A DNA stretch of 37,241 bases from a bacterium. Lineage in GTDB: Bacteria; Myxococcota_A; UBA9160; SZUA-336. The first letter of the stretch is position 1. Each line of letters starts with the position of its first letter. Of this stretch, positions 19,001 through 27,407 are shown piece after piece. Location of the stretch: NCBI GenBank assembly GCA_024226335.1, contig JAAELY010000551.1:1-37241 (forward strand). Direction: 5' to 3'. The position numbers and the translations under genes are program-made. The notes under the pieces were generated by a model, which was given only the letters and a program-made list of their open reading frames with translations, was not told where the DNA came from and made no database searches.

Positions 19001-19402
19001 GGAGGCGCAGTACCCGTGGACGGTCGAGATGCTCGCGTGCGTGAGTTCGGCCTGCCTGCTTTCGGCGCGGTTCAGCAGAGTGTCGGCGGAAACTCGTTCG
19101 CACAGGTAGCCATAGGCGCGATCTGCCTCGCGCTTCAGGTCGAGTTCCGCCGCTGGACGACGCTCCCGCGCGAGTTCGAGGAGTCTTTCCAGGCCGTTCT
19201 CCAGGCGTATGCGCATCTCGGCGGCGGCTTTCTCGGTGAACGTGATGGCCGCGAACTCGGTCGCTGAGAGGTCGGTCTCGATCATCTGATTCAGAACGCG
19301 CTCGACCAGCAAACTGGTTTTCCCCGTGCCGGCTCCGGCAACTACGACCACGTTGAGATCGTACTCGCGGACAGCCGCTTCTCGCGCCTCGGCGTCACTC
19401 AT
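16034..19402 (-). CDS. addA: UvrD/RecB-type helicase-nuclease, AddA-like
   Basis: A protein of about 1122 residues combining an SF1 (UvrD-like) helicase with a C-terminal PD-(D/E)XK nuclease, as in AddA. Walker A is AGAGTGKTS at 22-30, with a Q-motif-like start before it. Walker B is LFLDEFQDTDPLQYEI, and later helicase motifs are VGDPKQAIYRFRGAD, IMSIHAAKGLEFPTVILP and RLFYVACTRAQENLIL. The nuclease has GTLDLLHMDPDG then VISDYKTDRQ, giving the catalytic Asp, Asp and Lys. It would unwind and process double-strand-break ends for RecA loading together with AddB. The frame is open to 19588, but the ATG at 19402 (MSDAEAREAA) precedes the helicase core properly and overlaps addB by eight bases. 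The stop overlaps patB by four bases. Confidence 0.92.
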   Translation of the reverse strand: MSDAEAREAAVREYDLNVVVVAGAGTGKTSLLVERVLNQMIETDLSATEFAAITFTEKAAAEMRIRLENGLERLLELARERRPAAELDLKREADRAYGYLCERVSADTLLNRAESRQAELTHASISTVHGYCASLLRQFPLESGVDPDFSVDDGLQFDSLRNSLWHEFLSSSYGPDGESSELWTSVMKSLDLAEIQALAFELSSFSLPSLTSPLLELDTVRVLAPLIEEQLEKNDDAFDGEPSNGPEKFLSTARPVLRVLLDNGLDAFRIAIATTLYDGGRKPRTLTETTPPRSKKNPEAEDCAKETSSLLRSLVQVDDALIKDVIRLATPFGALVRSEAIRRNILPFDALLRLTRDMLARNPLIRRILGERYRTLFLDEFQDTDPLQYEIVFHLAEQPLEGPGPADTDPFAKPLTPGKLFIVGDPKQAIYRFRGADIRAYQRAVRHILDSGGRQLKLTTSWRALPEILDPLDRLFPSLLKPGAADEQDAYSGYETLESGRNSAHDGPRIEVWTVGDTSLARRAETARRSEADAIADWIATEARAGRKSPGEVALLFRSLANLQTYTRAMAASGVAFSVEAGGDLLERPEGQQLWALLRALANPGDAPAVLGVLRSPFGGATDRELAAFSRAGGSWTYVLEDPIRCEARDEFPNVTRTLDWLERTYQRVQDQPIDAVLCEIIRDSSLLPLQAVAGDGIQRISFLRGVLDPLVELARAEPEHTLRSLILWLERGNMRRRRGTPGEGNTVRIMSIHAAKGLEFPTVILPDLGRSAEARGRKAGPLAQTTWLPDLGTFAIETAAGSSSTWLVQQREERRHETAESKRLFYVACTRAQENLILVHAPRKNTPKNAVVQYLQPWGYPLCGLSADEALANMPGVLTKHMSETSDIVLEEPPGETIDVHTAISRARSISASVHESLRVPFRSATGIREEREAELEQPDGSPPSGRMRNSGRGSSVAREVGDLIHQLLERWDFSDPGMARVILDDLIAAENTRQPGQAKALRREATETLEALLASDLPEYLRGVEVIARELPILFLDSRGVACSGTLDLLHMDPDGHLVISDYKTDRQPDPASRERYRTQLETYAEGIQRAFPDHPAPTLELIYVRTGERVRLQERTIAG

Positions 19403-22382
19403 CCTGAACTCCGTGGAGCGCGAAGTAGTCTCGGAATGCGGTCGCCCCAGTGACTCTCTGCTCACTGGGAGAGTGGTTTTTTCGGCATGCGACTTCGTAC
19501 GCGCAGAACTCGCATTGCAAGCCGCGCCGGAAGGGGAACAGGGCGTCGCGCTGCAATGTGGCGAGCACATCCAGAACCCTCGGAACACACTCTTCTACGT
19601 CGCTCAGAGACAGGCTCGCCCGTTTTGCGCGCTGGTTGTTTCGATCGCGAAGAGGCCAGGGTTCAACGGGCAACGCTTCTCCTGAAACGGTTTCCTTCTC
19701 TTTCACCTGCGCGGTTCCCAGCACGTAGAGCGGCAATTGGAGCACTTCGCCGCGGGCCATGCCTGGTCTTCTCACATAGGACGCGACGTTGGAATTCGAC
19801 TTGTAGTCTCCCATGCGGGTTTCGCCCGAATTCAATGTGAGTACGCGATCGGGAGTGCCTCGTAGATCGAAGCGTCCGGCAGCCGTGTCAAATCCGAAAC
19901 GGATCTCCTGCTCAACGGCCAGTTCGGTCAGGCCATCGGGCAGGAGCGTGGACAGATCACGCTGGCAGAAGTCGTCAGCGGCTTCCATGAGCCTCGTCTT
20001 CAGCGAAGTCCAGACACGCGGGTGTCGTTCGCGAAGGCGCTTGCGCAGTTCCTCGGCGCCCGTCTCGATGGCTTCGGGAAGCAACTCGCGCGCTCGTTCC
20101 AGAGCCCGCTCGGGTGACTCTCCCGGAGCGAGTGCGCCGGTGTCGAAGAGTCTCTGGTACAGGCAAGCCAGTGCACGGTGCAGGAAGCTGCCGCGTTCGC
20201 GTTTCTCGAGTGCGTCCGGCGGAGGGCTCTGGACCTCATGTACGCGCAAGCTACGCGAGAAGAAGGCACTCAACGGGCAACGCCCGAGCATTTCGACGTG
20301 GCTCGGCGAGAAGCGTTCTGGCCTTCGTACCGCATCCGGATCCATCGCGCCGTCGTAGCTCAGGTCTTCTCCGTCGGATTGCTCGACGGCCGCGATCTGC
20401 GCGAGCCCGGCACGTACGGGTGGAACCAGTTCGGTTGCGAATTCGCGGGTGAGATCGAGCAACAACTGGCTGGAGTTCTCGGTTGAGATCCGCGCAATGC
20501 CGCGAACCAGCCCCGAGCCTCTCGCAAGCAGGTCATCCGAATTGCCTTCCGCTTCCGCGTGCTCGACGACCGAGGTTCGCGGGCCGACAAAAGGCAGCGA
20601 GCGCAGAAGCGATGATGGAGCGACCGGACGCCCGGAAGAATCCTCTGATGCCCACGATAGACGCACGCTCATCCGTGCCTGGGAGAGCATCAGTCCCAAC
20701 AGGAAGCGTTCCTCCGCGTCAGCTCGTTTCGCAGTTGGAACGGGTCGCCCCGTTTTCTGGCGCAGTGCTTCGCGCGCAGCGCCGGGCAGGAATGGGTCTT
20801 CGCGGTGCTCGCGCGGCCAATTTCCGTGCGCAAGGCCGACGATCATCAGGTGATCGCAGGGCACGCCTCGGGCCTGCAGCGCGTCGAGCACGCGAACACC
20901 CCCGCAGTCGGCCTCTCTCGGACTCCGTTTCAGGGAACGCAATACTTGCTCCAGCGCTTCGAGCAACTCATCGCGTGTGATGTGGTTCCCGGACTCAGCC
21001 GCCTGATCGGCGTAATCGAGCCCCGCCATTCCTGCGAGTGCTCCCCGTACGTCTGCGTCGATCTGTCGCGTTTCTTCGTCTTCGGGTGGATCGAAGAGGG
21101 CGTCCATCGCGTTCATCAGCCGAATACCGCACTCGGCAAAACTCTTGCTTGCAACAAGCGACGCAGCGGAATCCGCAATCACCTCGAGGGTACTGCCCAG
21201 CGCTTCGAAATCTCCGGGTTCGAAGTCAACACGTTCAGCTTTGGCGATCTGTGCGGCCTGGTCGAGGCCCGCACGCCAGTCGACCATTCCGCGTACCACG
21301 CCCGCGTGTCGCGCCAGGAAGTCGGCGACGATTGGCAGCCGGGATGCGTCTTCGCGCGTCGCGACCAGACGCGTAGAAATGAGCACGCGCAGTGTCGGCG
21401 CGGTTTCGAGTCCCCCGAGCAACGCTTCCGCAAGATCGAGCCAGCGTCGAGCCTCTGGGTGTCGGACGAAAGGCTCGGAAAGCGAAGAGGTGTAGGGAAT
21501 ATCAAATTCCGCAAAAACCGATTCGATCCACGCGGCATGTGTTTCCAGTGAGCGAGCAACGACGCAGATCTGGCCGGGTTGAGTGCCAGTTTCGAACAGG
21601 CGCAGAATTGCCCGGGCAACGGCTTCGATCTCCTCACGCGGACTCGGCGGCGCGCTCACTTGCAAAACGCCATCGGGGATCTCGCCGTCGCGCGACAGCG
21701 CTGGGGTCTCTACGATTTCTACCGACTCGGGCGAGAACTGCCACGGCCAGTTCTCGCGCAGTTCCTCGGCATAGGCGTTGGCCCAGTCGGCCTGAAACAT
21801 GCGCAGCGGCACCTCCTTTGCCAGTGCCTCGACTAAATCCCCTGCAGATCCAACTAGTTCGGTCGCTCCATGGACTTCGACTCCAGCGATGCCCAGTCGG
21901 CGGATCCAGTCTGCAGCACCCCGGCACGCAAGCTGGAAAAGCCCCACTCGCTCGTAGATGCCATCGTTCTGGAGTCGGGCCAGGGTAGCGAGCATGGCTT
22001 CGTACACCTGACGGATTTCGCGCTGCTCAGATGTTAGTTGTTCCGGTCCAACGCCCGCGTCATACAGGTCGCGCAGTGACGCAGATAGAGCGCCGGCCAG
22101 TCCCGGTCGGCTGTCGAGCAGCCTGCCGAGGCTGCGACTCGCCGATGCACAGTGCCGTACGATTCGCTCGAACCCGTTCTGGTCGAGCAGGTTGCTAATT
22201 CCTACGCCTGTTTCGGCGGCGCAATGTTCCGCGACGCCGCGAAGGTTGAGAAAGTGGCGGCCGAGAAGGACGCCATCGGGAGAAGCGCGTAGCGCTGCGA
22301 GTCGTCTTTCGCGAAGCACGCGAGTAGACGAGGCGATTTCCAGCACACGCTGGATGGCTCCCGATTCACCCCCCATGCTCAC
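19395..22382 (-). CDS. addB: AddB-like helicase/nuclease subunit (PD-(D/E)XK, Fe-S)
   Basis: A protein of about 995 residues that fits the AddB/RecC-like partner of AddA. The N-terminal part is a degenerate helicase without a clear Walker A. The middle holds VLDALQARGVPCDHLMIVGL, a helicase-remnant motif typical of the family. The C-terminal nuclease has RGTPDRVL and MGDYKSNSN (catalytic Asp, Asp, Lys). A Fe-S cluster is suggested by a Cys in LGRCPLSAFF plus the terminal CEFCAYEVAC (C-x2-C-x5-C), as in AddB nucleases. Two starts are possible, GTG at 22382 and ATG at 22376; GGGAG lies about eight bases from the GTG. The gene sits upstream of addA with an eight-base overlap, the order expected for an addBA operon. 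Function in break resection is inferred from family and context. Confidence 0.88.
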   Translation of the reverse strand: MSMGGESGAIQRVLEIASSTRVLRERRLAALRASPDGVLLGRHFLNLRGVAEHCAAETGVGISNLLDQNGFERIVRHCASASRSLGRLLDSRPGLAGALSASLRDLYDAGVGPEQLTSEQREIRQVYEAMLATLARLQNDGIYERVGLFQLACRGAADWIRRLGIAGVEVHGATELVGSAGDLVEALAKEVPLRMFQADWANAYAEELRENWPWQFSPESVEIVETPALSRDGEIPDGVLQVSAPPSPREEIEAVARAILRLFETGTQPGQICVVARSLETHAAWIESVFAEFDIPYTSSLSEPFVRHPEARRWLDLAEALLGGLETAPTLRVLISTRLVATREDASRLPIVADFLARHAGVVRGMVDWRAGLDQAAQIAKAERVDFEPGDFEALGSTLEVIADSAASLVASKSFAECGIRLMNAMDALFDPPEDEETRQIDADVRGALAGMAGLDYADQAAESGNHITRDELLEALEQVLRSLKRSPREADCGGVRVLDALQARGVPCDHLMIVGLAHGNWPREHREDPFLPGAAREALRQKTGRPVPTAKRADAEERFLLGLMLSQARMSVRLSWASEDSSGRPVAPSSLLRSLPFVGPRTSVVEHAEAEGNSDDLLARGSGLVRGIARISTENSSQLLLDLTREFATELVPPVRAGLAQIAAVEQSDGEDLSYDGAMDPDAVRRPERFSPSHVEMLGRCPLSAFFSRSLRVHEVQSPPPDALEKRERGSFLHRALACLYQRLFDTGALAPGESPERALERARELLPEAIETGAEELRKRLRERHPRVWTSLKTRLMEAADDFCQRDLSTLLPDGLTELAVEQEIRFGFDTAAGRFDLRGTPDRVLTLNSGETRMGDYKSNSNVASYVRRPGMARGEVLQLPLYVLGTAQVKEKETVSGEALPVEPWPLRDRNNQRAKRASLSLSDVEECVPRVLDVLATLQRDALFPFRRGLQCEFCAYEVACRKNHSPSEQRVTGATAFRDYFALHGVQDE

Positions 22383-22844
22383 CCCAGAAACTCCCAGAAA
22401 CGCGTCGTTGCGCCGCCGAGACTACCACGACATGAGAATCGAACGAATACCTCGTTTCGGTCGCGATTCGTCTTGACACACCGACGCTGTCGGCGCACAG
22501 TTTAGGTGTCGATCGAGGCCGGGACGGGGAGGAATGAGGTACTCGTCCTGAAGACAAGATCGCGTTTCGGTCAATCGATCGATGGAACGTCGACAGGGCG
22601 AGTGAGCGGGTGCTCCGGGGGACCACCGGGAGCGTCAATACTGGCCAGGAGGGCCGGCGGCAATAGACCTGATGGCGCGCATTTTCTGAACGCGGCATGT
22701 CGTCTGCTGCGATTGCGCGGCGACCCACAGGCGCTCGTCGACCACATCTTCCGCCCCTATACCAAACGGCGAAATGCCGGGCGGCGGTCGGTGACTCTTG
22801 CAGCCCAAAGGTTCCGAGGTTGAGTATCTTCGGCGCCCGCAGCC
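22383..22844. other. 460-bp intergenic region upstream of addB
   Basis: No convincing gene is seen. It lies between the ycaQ stop and the addB start, both on the minus strand, so it should carry the addBA promoter. A 10-bp-spaced direct repeat of CCCAGAAA is at 22383-22400 next to the addB start. Short inverted repeats lie at about 22482-22494 (CCGAC/GTCGG) and 22609-22630 (GCTCC/GGAGC core), neither with a T-run. A forward frame from 22506 to 22823 is open, but its composition looks like a chance GC-rich frame. Confidence 0.45.
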
Positions 22845-24230
22845 TCAATCCCCGTGACCCTTCACAACGGGTCTTGCACTGGGTTTTGCATTCCCGGCAG
22901 GTCGCTTTCTCGCTGCTCCCTTCGCCGTCCATCCTTTCGGCCAGCGAACCTGCTCTGCGCCGATCTGTTCGGCGAAACGTTCCGTTGCTTCGTGCAACGC
23001 TCGCCGTCTCGTCTGTGTCGGTTTGATTCCGGCCTCCCACCACACCCTGCGCACCTCCAGCGTTCCCTGATCGCGGTGGAATTTCGGGTCCACGCGGCCG
23101 ATCAGGCGATCGCCTTCGAGCAGAGGCATCACGTAATAGCCGAAGCGACGTTTGGACTCGGGAACGAAGGCTTCGAAAGCGTATTCGAAGTCGAAGAGGC
23201 GGAGGGTTCGCTGACGATCGCGAATTGCTGGATCGAAGGGATTGAGCAGGCGGATGCGCCTGGGCGCATCCGCCAGGCGCGCCGCTCTGCGCTTCCAATC
23301 GGGTTTTGCGATCGCCTTGCGCGATTTGCTTCCGTCCGCTGAGGCCAACTCGACTTCGATCACCTCGCCTGTCGCGGTCGCCTCTTTGCACCAGCGCCGT
23401 GCCGAATCGATTCCGATGGCCAGCCAGAACTGCTGCAACTCCCTGGGGGTTGCGATCACAAGCCGCTCGAGCGCTTCCCGGCAGGCCCAGTCGAGGTGCC
23501 CGTCTTGTGAAGGCGGGGGTTGCTCGTGATGTTCCGGTAGCCAGCGCGAGCTGAGTTCGTAGACCTTCTGAAAACTGGTGCGAGCCGAGATCGACAACTC
23601 GCCGATGCGCCACAGGTATTCGAGTGCGGCTTTTTGCGGCTTCCAGTTCCACCAACCCTCGCCTCGCTCTTTCGTTCGCGCGCTCTTCACCTCTTCGAAG
23701 TCCCGGCTCATCAAAGGGCCTTCCTTTTCGATGCGCTCGAGTACATGTTCGATGACCCGATTCGCATTGCGGCCGATCTTGCGCAACGCCCAGCTCTGTA
23801 GCCGATGATCGGGCTGCTTGGCGCGTTCGAATCGATATCTCCATTGCGGATACAGCCCGATCGGAATGATCGAGGCGTCGTGAGTCCAGTGCTCGAAGAG
23901 CGTGCGCTCGCGTTCGAGCAAACGCGTCAGCGTCGCGGGTCGGTAGCGATCGAAGCGCGTGAGCAAGATGTGCTGGTGGGCGCGCTCGACTGTGTTGATC
24001 GTGTCGACCTGTACGAACCCCATTCGTTCGATCTGTTTCAGAACCCGCGCCGCACTCGCAGGCCGATCGGGATCCTCGAGAAGGCCCGCGCCACCCAGGA
24101 GCAAGTGGCGTGCGGTCTCGGCGGGTATGATGGGAGGGGCGGCCTTCACGCGCTCATTGGAGCTTGTGCGGGATTTCAGCGCAAGTCGCGGTCCGGGCCT
24201 CTTTCCTGCGCGGTTCTCAGCGGAAGTCAT
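22845..24230 (-). CDS. ycaQ: YcaQ-family winged-helix DNA glycosylase
   Basis: A 461-residue protein of the YcaQ/AlkX-like winged-helix (HTH_42) superfamily, whose studied members unhook interstrand crosslinks and remove bulky alkylated bases. The hallmark QxD motif is present as VQVDTINTVERAHQHIL, with Gln74 and Asp76. Further family features are FEHWTHDASIIPIGLYPQWR, VYELSSRWLPE, and NPFDPAIRDRQRTLRLFDFEY with YVMPLLEGDRLIGRVDPK. The C-terminus is a Lys/Arg-rich tail that could bind DNA. Its ATG at 24230 lies inside the last codons of dnaE2 (14-base overlap), so the two are translated from one message. Repair of crosslinks or bulky adducts alongside translesion synthesis is the natural reading, but the coupling itself is the evidence, not an experiment. 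Confidence 0.88.
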   Translation of the reverse strand: MTSAENRAGKRPGPRLALKSRTSSNERVKAAPPIIPAETARHLLLGGAGLLEDPDRPASAARVLKQIERMGFVQVDTINTVERAHQHILLTRFDRYRPATLTRLLERERTLFEHWTHDASIIPIGLYPQWRYRFERAKQPDHRLQSWALRKIGRNANRVIEHVLERIEKEGPLMSRDFEEVKSARTKERGEGWWNWKPQKAALEYLWRIGELSISARTSFQKVYELSSRWLPEHHEQPPPSQDGHLDWACREALERLVIATPRELQQFWLAIGIDSARRWCKEATATGEVIEVELASADGSKSRKAIAKPDWKRRAARLADAPRRIRLLNPFDPAIRDRQRTLRLFDFEYAFEAFVPESKRRFGYYVMPLLEGDRLIGRVDPKFHRDQGTLEVRRVWWEAGIKPTQTRRRALHEATERFAEQIGAEQVRWPKGWTAKGAARKRPAGNAKPSARPVVKGHGD

Positions 24231-27200
24231 GTGAAGGGGGCATGCGCGTGGTGTTGTCTTCGCGATCGAGTCGTTCGAAGCGCCTCGCCTTTACGTGGAT
24301 CACGCCTTCTTGATTCTGTACCGAGCCCTCGATCAGCAGGAGACCCGCACTCTGGATCAGGCGGCGGTTCTGATGAAACAGATCGGGCAGGACGACCGCA
24401 TTCGAAGTGCCCGTCTCGTCTTCGAGCGTGATGAAAAGAAATCCTTTAGCCGTGCCCGGGCGTTGGCGGACGATGACTGCGCCCGCGATCCTGGCCCAGC
24501 GACCGTCGGGAACCGAACGCAGTTCGCGCGCAGTCAGTACGCCGCGAGCCTTCAGTTGCTCGCGGAAGTGCGACATCAGATGCTCGCCCGTAGTCAGGCC
24601 GGATCCTCGATAGTCTGCCAGGGTTTCTTCGTACTTCGTCATGGGTGTGAGCGGAGAGGGCGTGTCGGATGTGGCGCCGGATAGCAGTCCGCCCTGGAGT
24701 GCAGCGATCTGCCACAAGGCTTCGCGTCGTTCGAGTCCGAGGCTGGCACAGGCGCCGACTTCGGACAGGCACTCGAGTTCGTCGCGATGCAACTGTGCGC
24801 GATGTGCGAGATCGCCGATGGATTCGAATGGCGACTCTGCTGCAATGCGCTCACCCGCATCTGCACGCAATCCGTCGACATAGCGCAAACCCAGGCGCAC
24901 TTTCTTGTCGTCGGTGATGTGACACAACCAGTCGCTTTCCTGAACATCGATCGGAAGCATGCGCACGCCGTGATGCTGGGCGTCTTTGACCAGCGAAGCC
25001 GGACTGTAGAAGCCCAGTGGATAGTTGTTGAGCATGGCTGTGAGAAAGCACTCGAAGTGGTGTGCCCGGATATAGGCCGATGCGTATGCGAGCAATGCGA
25101 AGCTGGCGGCGTGACTCTCGGGAAAACCGTAGAGTGCGAACGATCCGATATGGCGTTCGATCTCGTCCTGCGCTTCGAGGCCAATGCCGCGCTCGCTCAT
25201 GCCCGCTCGCAAGCGTTCCATGATCGCGCCCATGCGTTCGACCGAGCGCTTGAAGCCCATGGCGCGGCGCAGTTCTTCGGCTTCTCCACCACTGAATCCC
25301 GAGATATCCATGGCCATGCGCAGGAGTTGCTCCTGGAACAGCGGAACGCCCAGCGTGCGCTTCAGAATCGGTTCGAGTGAAGGATGCGCATAGGTGACGG
25401 GTTCGCGGCCCGCGCGTCTCTTGAGATAGGGGCGCACCATATCGCCGGAGATCGGGCCCGGACGGATGATGGCGACCTCTACTACCAGATCGTAGAAGGT
25501 GCGCGGTTTCATGCGCGGGAGCGTTGCCATCTGGGCGCGGCTTTCTACCTGGAACACGCCCATCGTGTCGGCACGTTGCAGCCACTCAAACGTCTTGGGA
25601 TCGTCCGGTGGAATCTTCGCCAGGTCGACGTCGGCACCGTCGTGCGTGCGCACTAGTGGAATCACATCCTCGAGCACCGCCATCATTCCCAGGCCGAGTA
25701 GATCGATCTTGATGATGCCCAGATCCGCGCAATCGTCTTTGTCCCACTGGATAACCGTGCGGTTGGCCATGCGTGCCGGTTCGACTGGAACGACTTCGTC
25801 GAGTCGCCCGCGCGCGATTACCATGCCACCGGAGTGTTGACCCAGATGGCGTGGCAGATTCTGGATCTCGTGTATCAGACGCACCAGTTGGCGCACGCGC
25901 GGAGCGTCCGGATTCACGCGCGCATTCCTGATCTGTTCCTCGAGTGCTTCGCGATCGTCGATGAATTCGTGGCGCGACAAGAGCCTGGCCAGGCGGTCGA
26001 TCTGTTCGGGCGCAAAGCCCAGGACCTTGCCCATTTCACGCACCGCGCTCTTGGGGCGATAGGTGATCACATTGGCCGTCATGCCCGCGCCGTGCGGACC
26101 GTAAGTCTGGTAGACGTATTGAAGGATTTCCTCGCGGCGATCCCCCGAAGGCAGATCGATGTCGATGTCGGGCCATTCTCCGCGTTCTTCGGACAGGAAG
26201 CGTTCGAACAGCAGTTCATAACCGACCGGATCGATTGCAGTAATGCCGAGCGCGTAGCACACCAGGCTATTGGCGGCCGAACCGCGTCCCTGACACAGGA
26301 TCCCGCGAGCACGGCATTCGCGCACGATGTCCCAGACGATCAGGAAGTAGCCCTCGAGTTCGAGCTTGCGGATCATGGCGAGTTCTTTGTCGAGTTGCGC
26401 GCGCACCCTCGCCGAAAGAACCCCGCTGCCGTAACGCTCGCGTGCACCCTGTTCCGACAGACTTCGCAGCAGGCCGGGCAATGTCTCGCCCGGTCCGAGC
26501 GGAAAATCGGGAAACGTGTAGCCCAGATTTTCGAGTGTGAAGTCGCACGACTCGGCGACTCGCAGAGTATTGAGCAGCGCCTCGGGCAGGTCGCTGAAGC
26601 GCTGCGCGATTTGTTCGGGAGCGCGCAGGTGGCGTTCGGCATTGGGCAGGAGCAGACGTCCCGCTTCGTCGAGTCGCGTCTTGTGATGCAGGCAGGTGAG
26701 TGCGTCCAGTAGTCGTTTCCCGGCGGGTCGCGCGTGGCGCACATCACCGGTGGCGAGCGGTGGGAGTTTCGTGGCCAATAGCTTGCGATTCAAACGCTCT
26801 TCCAGCGGATCGCAGTGTCGCCAGATCTCCGCAAAGGCTTCGTCTCCGAAGATCTCCTGGACATCCTTTGCGATCTCTGGCTTGCGCACCACTGCGAGCA
26901 GTCCGTCGGCGTGCTCGCGCAGTTGCTCGAGCGTGACGCGACACCAGGGCTTTTCGAACGAGCCGTGTCCCAGCGTCAGCAGGCGACTCAGATTGCGATA
27001 GCCGGCGCGGTTCTTCACGTAAAGCGTGACGCGGCCCTGTTCGGGCGGTGGATCTGACTTGCGTCGCCGCTGGCCTGCGCCCAGTAGCGCGATGCGCGAG
27101 CCGACGATCGCCCTTACGCCCAGCTCTCGTGCCTTTTTGTGAAAGCGCGGGAGCCCGTACAGACCGTTTACGTCCGCCAGCGCCAGCGCGCCGTGTCCGA

Positions 27201-27309
27201 GTTCGGCCGCGCGTTCCACGAGATCTTCGGGGGGCGAACTCGATTCGAGAAAGCTGAAGGCGCTGCGAGTGCCTAGTTCTATGTAAGGTGGGGAGGGGGA
27301 GGGCGGCAT
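24217..27309 (-). CDS. dnaE2: Error-prone DNA polymerase DnaE2 (ImuC)
   Basis: A C-family DNA polymerase of about 1030 residues. Length and motifs match DnaE2/ImuC, the damage-inducible translesion polymerase, rather than replicative DnaE1. The N-terminal PHP domain (YIELGTRSAFSFLE, ALALADVNGLYGLPRF) has lost the usual HxH and DH metal ligands. Active-site aspartates are in PDIDIDLPSGDRREEI and IIKIDLLGLGMM. The regions GRGSAANSLVCYALGIT and PESHAASFALLAYASAY are strong family markers. A C-terminal OB domain (FLFITLEDETGTSNAVV) follows. The frame is open to 27357; the ATG at 27309 is preferred because homology begins just after it. It is first in a two-gene unit with ycaQ. Partner ImuB is encoded about 5.8 kb away, and no imuA is visible. 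Confidence 0.93.
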   Translation of the reverse strand: MPPSPSPPYIELGTRSAFSFLESSSPPEDLVERAAELGHGALALADVNGLYGLPRFHKKARELGVRAIVGSRIALLGAGQRRRKSDPPPEQGRVTLYVKNRAGYRNLSRLLTLGHGSFEKPWCRVTLEQLREHADGLLAVVRKPEIAKDVQEIFGDEAFAEIWRHCDPLEERLNRKLLATKLPPLATGDVRHARPAGKRLLDALTCLHHKTRLDEAGRLLLPNAERHLRAPEQIAQRFSDLPEALLNTLRVAESCDFTLENLGYTFPDFPLGPGETLPGLLRSLSEQGARERYGSGVLSARVRAQLDKELAMIRKLELEGYFLIVWDIVRECRARGILCQGRGSAANSLVCYALGITAIDPVGYELLFERFLSEERGEWPDIDIDLPSGDRREEILQYVYQTYGPHGAGMTANVITYRPKSAVREMGKVLGFAPEQIDRLARLLSRHEFIDDREALEEQIRNARVNPDAPRVRQLVRLIHEIQNLPRHLGQHSGGMVIARGRLDEVVPVEPARMANRTVIQWDKDDCADLGIIKIDLLGLGMMAVLEDVIPLVRTHDGADVDLAKIPPDDPKTFEWLQRADTMGVFQVESRAQMATLPRMKPRTFYDLVVEVAIIRPGPISGDMVRPYLKRRAGREPVTYAHPSLEPILKRTLGVPLFQEQLLRMAMDISGFSGGEAEELRRAMGFKRSVERMGAIMERLRAGMSERGIGLEAQDEIERHIGSFALYGFPESHAASFALLAYASAYIRAHHFECFLTAMLNNYPLGFYSPASLVKDAQHHGVRMLPIDVQESDWLCHITDDKKVRLGLRYVDGLRADAGERIAAESPFESIGDLAHRAQLHRDELECLSEVGACASLGLERREALWQIAALQGGLLSGATSDTPSPLTPMTKYEETLADYRGSGLTTGEHLMSHFREQLKARGVLTARELRSVPDGRWARIAGAVIVRQRPGTAKGFLFITLEDETGTSNAVVLPDLFHQNRRLIQSAGLLLIEGSVQNQEGVIHVKARRFERLDREDNTTRMPPSHDFR

Positions 27310-27407
27310 CGGGGAAGTCGAGTTTCGTATTTTGTTCGCCCTGATGTCAAGCACCACTCGTCCGCACCACCGCCCTTGGCTGGTTGCCGCAGATCGCGTA
27401 TCAACAA

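Noticed and set aside
19403-19588. N-terminal extension of AddA
   Set aside because: The added 62 residues are Cys/Ser-rich and lie within addB coding sequence; the ATG at 19402 precedes the helicase core properly.
22473-22500. TTGACA at 22473 as a forward promoter
   Set aside because: No acceptable -10 box follows at 16-18 bases and no forward gene begins downstream.
22506-22823. Forward frame in the gap upstream of addB
   Set aside because: 105 codons with no ribosome-binding site or recognisable domain; composition fits a chance open frame in GC-rich DNA.
22366-23844. Long minus-strand frame of 492 codons overlapping ycaQ
   Set aside because: It is Arg/Ser/Pro-rich with no motif and runs through the ycaQ gene in another frame; ycaQ has clear family motifs.
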